Shown here: positions 60,821-64,000 of the stretch, in pieces
Layout: each line of letters opens with the position of its first letter
How positions within the stretch are numbered: position 1 is the stretch's first letter
NCBI GenBank assembly: GCA_040382095.1
Contig: JBEIGB010000005.1
Location: 21,064-85,063 of the forward strand
Origin: JADJPL01 sp040382095
GTDB taxonomy: Bacteria; Bacteroidota; Bacteroidia; Chitinophagales; Saprospiraceae
DNA length: 64,000 nt
Reading direction: 5' to 3'
Position numbers and translations under genes: made by a program
Notes under the pieces: model-generated
Told to the model about the DNA's origin: nothing
The model's database searches: none
Seen by the model: the letters and a program-made list of their open reading frames with translations, nothing else

Positions 60821-63800
60821 TCAGCCTTCCGTAAACCTGCTGTCGTGTATCCATGCTAGTCGCTCCATGCGCAGTACTTCAAGACTGTAAAAGCCGTATT
60901 CCTCTACTACTTTGGCCTTCAGGTAATAGACACCCTTTCCCTTGAAGGGGTATTGCCCGAGAAAATTAGGGAAATGGGTCGTATCAAAAAAATGGCCGTT
61001 CCGGTCAAGCCAGGTACCAAATGCCATGCGCTGCCCCTTGGCGGTATATACAGGTTTCTGACAAACATAATAGCCAAGTATTTCTATAAGACTACCGCAA
61101 TGGTAGCGAAAATCCTCCGCCGTGACACCTGCGTGGTAGCGCCACTGATCTTCCAGTAATTCAAAGGGAGAGCACAGGGGAAAGCCCAGTAATTCAATCT
61201 CGTCGAAAGCCTGGTCATAGCGGCCATCCGGCAATGAAGGAATAGGGTATGCAGCCGGGATAGCTTCTTTGGTATGAGCTTCCGCGTTAAAGTCAAAACG
61301 ATCTTCTCCAAATAATCCGGGCTGTGCAATAGTACGCTGCTTAGGGTTAAAGACGGTGTGTTTTTCCCAAAGCAGCTCGTACTTGCTTTTTCCGGTAAAG
61401 CTGAAGGCACCGGTGCGGATCAGCAGCTCCACTTGTTCCGGATAGATGTCGAGCCGGCAGATAAAATCTTCCAGACTGTTAAACGGGCCGTTCCGGGCAC
61501 GTTGGAAAACGATGCGGTTTCCCGTTTGGTGTTCTATTTGGCGCAGATGTACGAAACCTAAGTACAAGTCTTTTCCAATCAACGTCGTGAGATAATGGCT
61601 GTGGTTGACACAGGGCGGATGTACATGTGCCCCCATCATCCGGGCTTCGTGGATATAGTACTCTGTAGCGTAAAAACCACCGAAATTATTGATCACTGCA
61701 GTGATGAATTCCAGGGGAAAATGCGCTTTGAGATAGAGGCTTTGGATGCTTTCCACGGCGAAGCTCGCTGAATGTGCTTTACAAAAAGAATAACCCGAAA
61801 AACTCTCGATTTGTGTCCATACTTCCCGGATGAGGGATTCCGGATAGCCGCGGGAACGGCAATTATCGAAATATTTCTGCTGCAGACGTTCAAAGGTATC
61901 GTCTTTATATTTTTTTCCGCTCATGATACGGCGCAGGATATCGCTTTCATCCAGGTCGAGGCCGGCAAAGTAGTGTACAATTTTCATCACATCTTCCTGA
62001 TAGACCATCACGCCGAAAGTTTCTCCAAGATGGTCCTTGAATACCGGATGGGGATATTCAAACCCGTTTGGTTGATGGAACCGCCGGATGTATTCGCGCA
62101 TCATACCGGATCGGGCGACGCCAGGGCGGATAATGGAGCTGGCAGCTACGAGGTGGATGTAGCTGTCACAGCGCAGTTTGTGCAGCAGGCCCCGCATGGC
62201 AGGGGATTCGATGTAAAAGCAGCCCATACAATGGCCTGAACGAAGGAGTACTTTTACTTTTTCGTCTTGTTTGATTCTGGTGATATCGTGCACGTCTATA
62301 CGCAGACCCTGGTTTTGGTAAACGAGGTCCACGGCATCTTTGATGTGGCCCAGCCCCCGCTGGCTGAGCACATCAAACTTATGGAACCCGAGCGCTTCCG
62401 CGTGGTGCATATCGAAGTGGGTAACCGGAAACCCTTTTGGCATCATCTGCAGGGCAGTATGCCGGAAGATAGGGCCTTCACTGATCAGGATGCCACCGGC
62501 ATGAATAGACAAATGATTAGGAAAATCTTCCATTTTCTGTGCAAAGCAGAGGATTTCTGGCCCGGGTGCTACCTGTGCTTCCGGGCAATCGAGGTTTTCT
62601 GCAAGTTGATCAATTTCCGCTTTGGACAGGCCATATACCTTCCCCAGTTCCCTGATAGCAGCGCGGCGCTGGAAAGTATTGTAGGTTGCCAGTAAGGCAA
62701 CGTGATCCTCGCCATAGCGTTTGAAGATGTAGTCGGTGACATCGTCGCGTTCGTCCCAGGAAAAATCAATATCGAAATCCGGGGGTGATGCACGGTAGGG
62801 ATTGATGAAGCGCTCGAAGTAAAGGTCGAGTTCGAGGGGATCCACGTCGGTGATGGACAAGCAGTAGGCGACGATGGAGTTTGCGCCGCTGCCCCTGCCG
62901 ATGTGGTGGTATCCGGCCGACTGGGCATATCGTACGATATCCCACGCGATGAGAAAATAGGCACAAAAGTCTTGTTTTTGGATGATATCCAGTTCTCTCT
63001 TTACACGATCATGCGCCTGCCGATTACAGGGCAATGCAGGGTAGCGTTTTTGGCAGCCATTGAAGGCGAGTTTTTCGAGCAGCGTGAAGTCACCTGCTTT
63101 ACTTCCTGTGAAGGTTTGGCGATTGATGTGCAACCCTCGGTCGGATTGGGTCGAACAGTTCTCCAGCACCTTATGGGTGTTTTGGATGATGATGGGATAC
63201 TGCCGGTAGAGGGCTTCCAATGCTTCCGGTGGCATGAGCCGGTCGGTTTTTTTTGCACAGCGCTCAGTAGAGATGTTGTTGAGTAAGGTGTTTTCGTCAA
63301 TGGCGCGCAGGTGTTGGTGCAGGCTGAACCCCCCCTCGTCCAGGAAGGTAGCCGGGCAGAGTGCAACGAGCTTATGCTGAAACCCCAGCAGCTCGTGGTT
63401 GAAGAGGCGGGCGATGTGCTCCGGGCGGATGCCGAGGAGCTCGTTTTCGCGGAACTGCCGTATGGGTTTAATAAGGCGTGGGTAAATGATCCAGCAATTT
63501 TCGATGGGAGGGGCACATTCGGGAAGATTTCTACCTTCCATGGATTGTGTAGAAAGGAGACGGTTCAGTGCTTGTACCCCGGAGGTGTTTTTTGCGAGAC
63601 CGATATACTGCTGTTGTCCTTTTGTATTTCGGAAGTCAATCCCATAGACGGGCACTATGCCTTTATCGCGACAGTACCCCTCGAATTCCGAAAAGCAGGA
63701 GGTGTTGTTGATGTCCGTCAGTGCAAGTCTGCTTATGCCCCATTGTACAGCCTTTTCTACGAGTTGTGCTGGCGAGAGCACACCGTAGCGCATGCTATAA

Positions 63801-63823
63801 TATGTATGACAGTTGAGGAACAT
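60821..63823 (-). CDS. dnaE: DNA polymerase III alpha-type polymerase, short accessory DnaE
   Basis: A 1000-residue C-family polymerase, shorter than the replicative DnaE of Bacteroidota. The PHP domain starts CHTYYSMRYG and ALTDINN, with several metal-binding residues replaced, so PHP exonuclease activity is unlikely. The polymerase core is intact: GRGSGANS (309-316), PDFDIDF (348-354) with catalytic Asp351 and Asp353, then the palm, helix-hairpin-helix (LRDAV-like, 740-800) and a C-terminal OB-like region. Such short DnaE proteins are often DNA-damage induced and work with Y-family partners (ImuB), not seen here. It is convergent with the TolC gene. Confidence 0.9.
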   Translation of the reverse strand: MFLNCHTYYSMRYGVLSPAQLVEKAVQWGISRLALTDINNTSCFSEFEGYCRDKGIVPVYGIDFRNTKGQQQYIGLAKNTSGVQALNRLLSTQSMEGRNLPECAPPIENCWIIYPRLIKPIRQFRENELLGIRPEHIARLFNHELLGFQHKLVALCPATFLDEGGFSLHQHLRAIDENTLLNNISTERCAKKTDRLMPPEALEALYRQYPIIIQNTHKVLENCSTQSDRGLHINRQTFTGSKAGDFTLLEKLAFNGCQKRYPALPCNRQAHDRVKRELDIIQKQDFCAYFLIAWDIVRYAQSAGYHHIGRGSGANSIVAYCLSITDVDPLELDLYFERFINPYRASPPDFDIDFSWDERDDVTDYIFKRYGEDHVALLATYNTFQRRAAIRELGKVYGLSKAEIDQLAENLDCPEAQVAPGPEILCFAQKMEDFPNHLSIHAGGILISEGPIFRHTALQMMPKGFPVTHFDMHHAEALGFHKFDVLSQRGLGHIKDAVDLVYQNQGLRIDVHDITRIKQDEKVKVLLRSGHCMGCFYIESPAMRGLLHKLRCDSYIHLVAASSIIRPGVARSGMMREYIRRFHQPNGFEYPHPVFKDHLGETFGVMVYQEDVMKIVHYFAGLDLDESDILRRIMSGKKYKDDTFERLQQKYFDNCRSRGYPESLIREVWTQIESFSGYSFCKAHSASFAVESIQSLYLKAHFPLEFITAVINNFGGFYATEYYIHEARMMGAHVHPPCVNHSHYLTTLIGKDLYLGFVHLRQIEHQTGNRIVFQRARNGPFNSLEDFICRLDIYPEQVELLIRTGAFSFTGKSKYELLWEKHTVFNPKQRTIAQPGLFGEDRFDFNAEAHTKEAIPAAYPIPSLPDGRYDQAFDEIELLGFPLCSPFELLEDQWRYHAGVTAEDFRYHCGSLIEILGYYVCQKPVYTAKGQRMAFGTWLDRNGHFFDTTHFPNFLGQYPFKGKGVYYLKAKVVEEYGFYSLEVLRMERLAWIHDSRFTEG

Positions 63824-63842
63824 GGCGTAGCCGTTGTGGTGT

Positions 63843-63850
63843 CAAAGCTA
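63843..63850 (-). promoter_or_regulatory. dnaE promoter core TAGCTTTG
   Basis: On the minus strand TAGCTTTG matches TAnnTTTG, 20 bases before the ATG at 63823. It sits 5 bases from the palindrome at 63855-63899. Confidence 0.55.
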
Positions 63851-63854
63851 CGCT

Positions 63855-63899
63855 TTTGCGCAATAAAATGAAACAATTTGTTTTATTTTATTGCGCAAA
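63855..63899. promoter_or_regulatory. Large palindrome at the dnaE promoter, probable operator
   Basis: A 21-bp inverted repeat with 20 of 21 bases matched (63855-63875 with 63879-63899) around a 3-base centre. It covers the place of the -33 element of the dnaE promoter (on the minus strand), where a repressor could block RNA polymerase. The sequence is AT-rich and symmetrical, as for a dimeric regulator such as LexA or an XRE-type protein (inference). Confidence 0.7.
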
Positions 63900-63914
63900 T
63901 ACTTTTGCTGTCGG

Positions 63915-63931
63915 TGGGGTTGTGTAAAAAG
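63915..63931 (+). repeat. End of a dispersed intergenic element
   Basis: TGGGGTTGTGTAAAAAG; its last 16 bases are identical to 8710-8725 and to the complement of 13582-13597. The rest of the element, if present, may lie to the right of the window edge. Confidence 0.65.
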
Positions 63932-64000
63932 TATTCAGAGCCGCGGGTTGTAGGTATTTTTGAGGAAGAATATGTAGAAAAGAAGAAGGGAAAGAAGTTA

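Overview
The window looks like a chromosomal segment of a Bacteroidota bacterium, probably a member of the Saprospiria/Chitinophagia side of the phylum (inference). The evidence is the set of lineage-typical proteins (DUF4270, DUF4290, DUF4286, DUF4292, DUF6029-like, Omp28, DUF7009), the order acpP-fabF-rnc next to pyk, and promoter cores of the Bacteroidota form TAnnTTTG in place of the E. coli -10 box. Shine-Dalgarno sequences are weak or absent and several genes start with TTG or GTG. No rRNA or tRNA gene, prophage, complete insertion sequence or cas gene was seen.

Layout. 76-7585 (minus): one run of six genes: flippase-like membrane protein, rfaE2 (heptose activation), Nif3-like protein, C4 zinc-ribbon coiled-coil protein, a TPR protein overlapping it, and pheT. 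7890-13437 (plus): short GT5 glycogen-synthase-like protein, DUF4270 lipoprotein, DUF4290, DUF4286, acyl-CoA dehydrogenase, M50 protease. 13997-20674 (plus): membrane pyrophosphatase hppA, tail-specific protease prc, and an ABC-F gene (uup) broken by a 1-nt frameshift. 20675-25701: TlpA-like thioredoxin, DUF6029-like plus Omp28 envelope pair, glucosaminidase, OmpH/Skp-like chaperone. 25825-32495: long acyl-CoA dehydrogenase, small membrane protein, galE, then cysQ, GT2, lpxH and a propeller-like exported protein. 32628-39172: an HHH coiled-coil membrane protein, DUF7009, and a three-gene type 1 secretion/efflux operon whose ABC ATPase has almost all catalytic motifs altered. 39332-43987: ECF sigma factor, XerD-like recombinase, SbsA-Ig lipoprotein, and an unrecognised protein. 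44183-50186 (minus): a five-gene run of TPR protein, DUF4292, EnvC-like, HflX and M29 aminopeptidase. 50280-56151: pyk, acpP, fabF, rnc and a SWIM-family protein without its zinc ligands. 56402-60804 (plus): DevBCA-like exporter plus its own TolC. 60821-63823 (minus): a short DnaE-type polymerase behind a large palindrome.

Themes. Much of the window serves the cell envelope: LPS precursors (rfaE2, lpxH, GT2, galE), murein turnover (EnvC-like, glucosaminidase), outer-membrane chaperone and lipoproteins, and two complete tripartite export systems. The rest is housekeeping: translation (pheT, hflX, uup), fatty acids (acpP, fabF, two acyl-CoA dehydrogenases), energy (pyk, hppA) and DNA maintenance (xerD, dnaE).

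The most unusual signals are: (1) a family of small intergenic elements sharing an exact 16-mer and often terminal inverted repeats, at five places; (2) a SWIM protein with all four zinc ligands replaced; (3) an exporter ATPase keeping only Walker A; (4) a 21-bp near-perfect palindrome over the promoter of the accessory DnaE; (5) the uup frameshift; (6) two 30-bp repeats with a 36-bp spacer, a CRISPR-like geometry without cas genes; and (7) a 22-bp tandem array resembling an IS21-family end. No single undescribed multi-gene system is proven here; these are the best leads.
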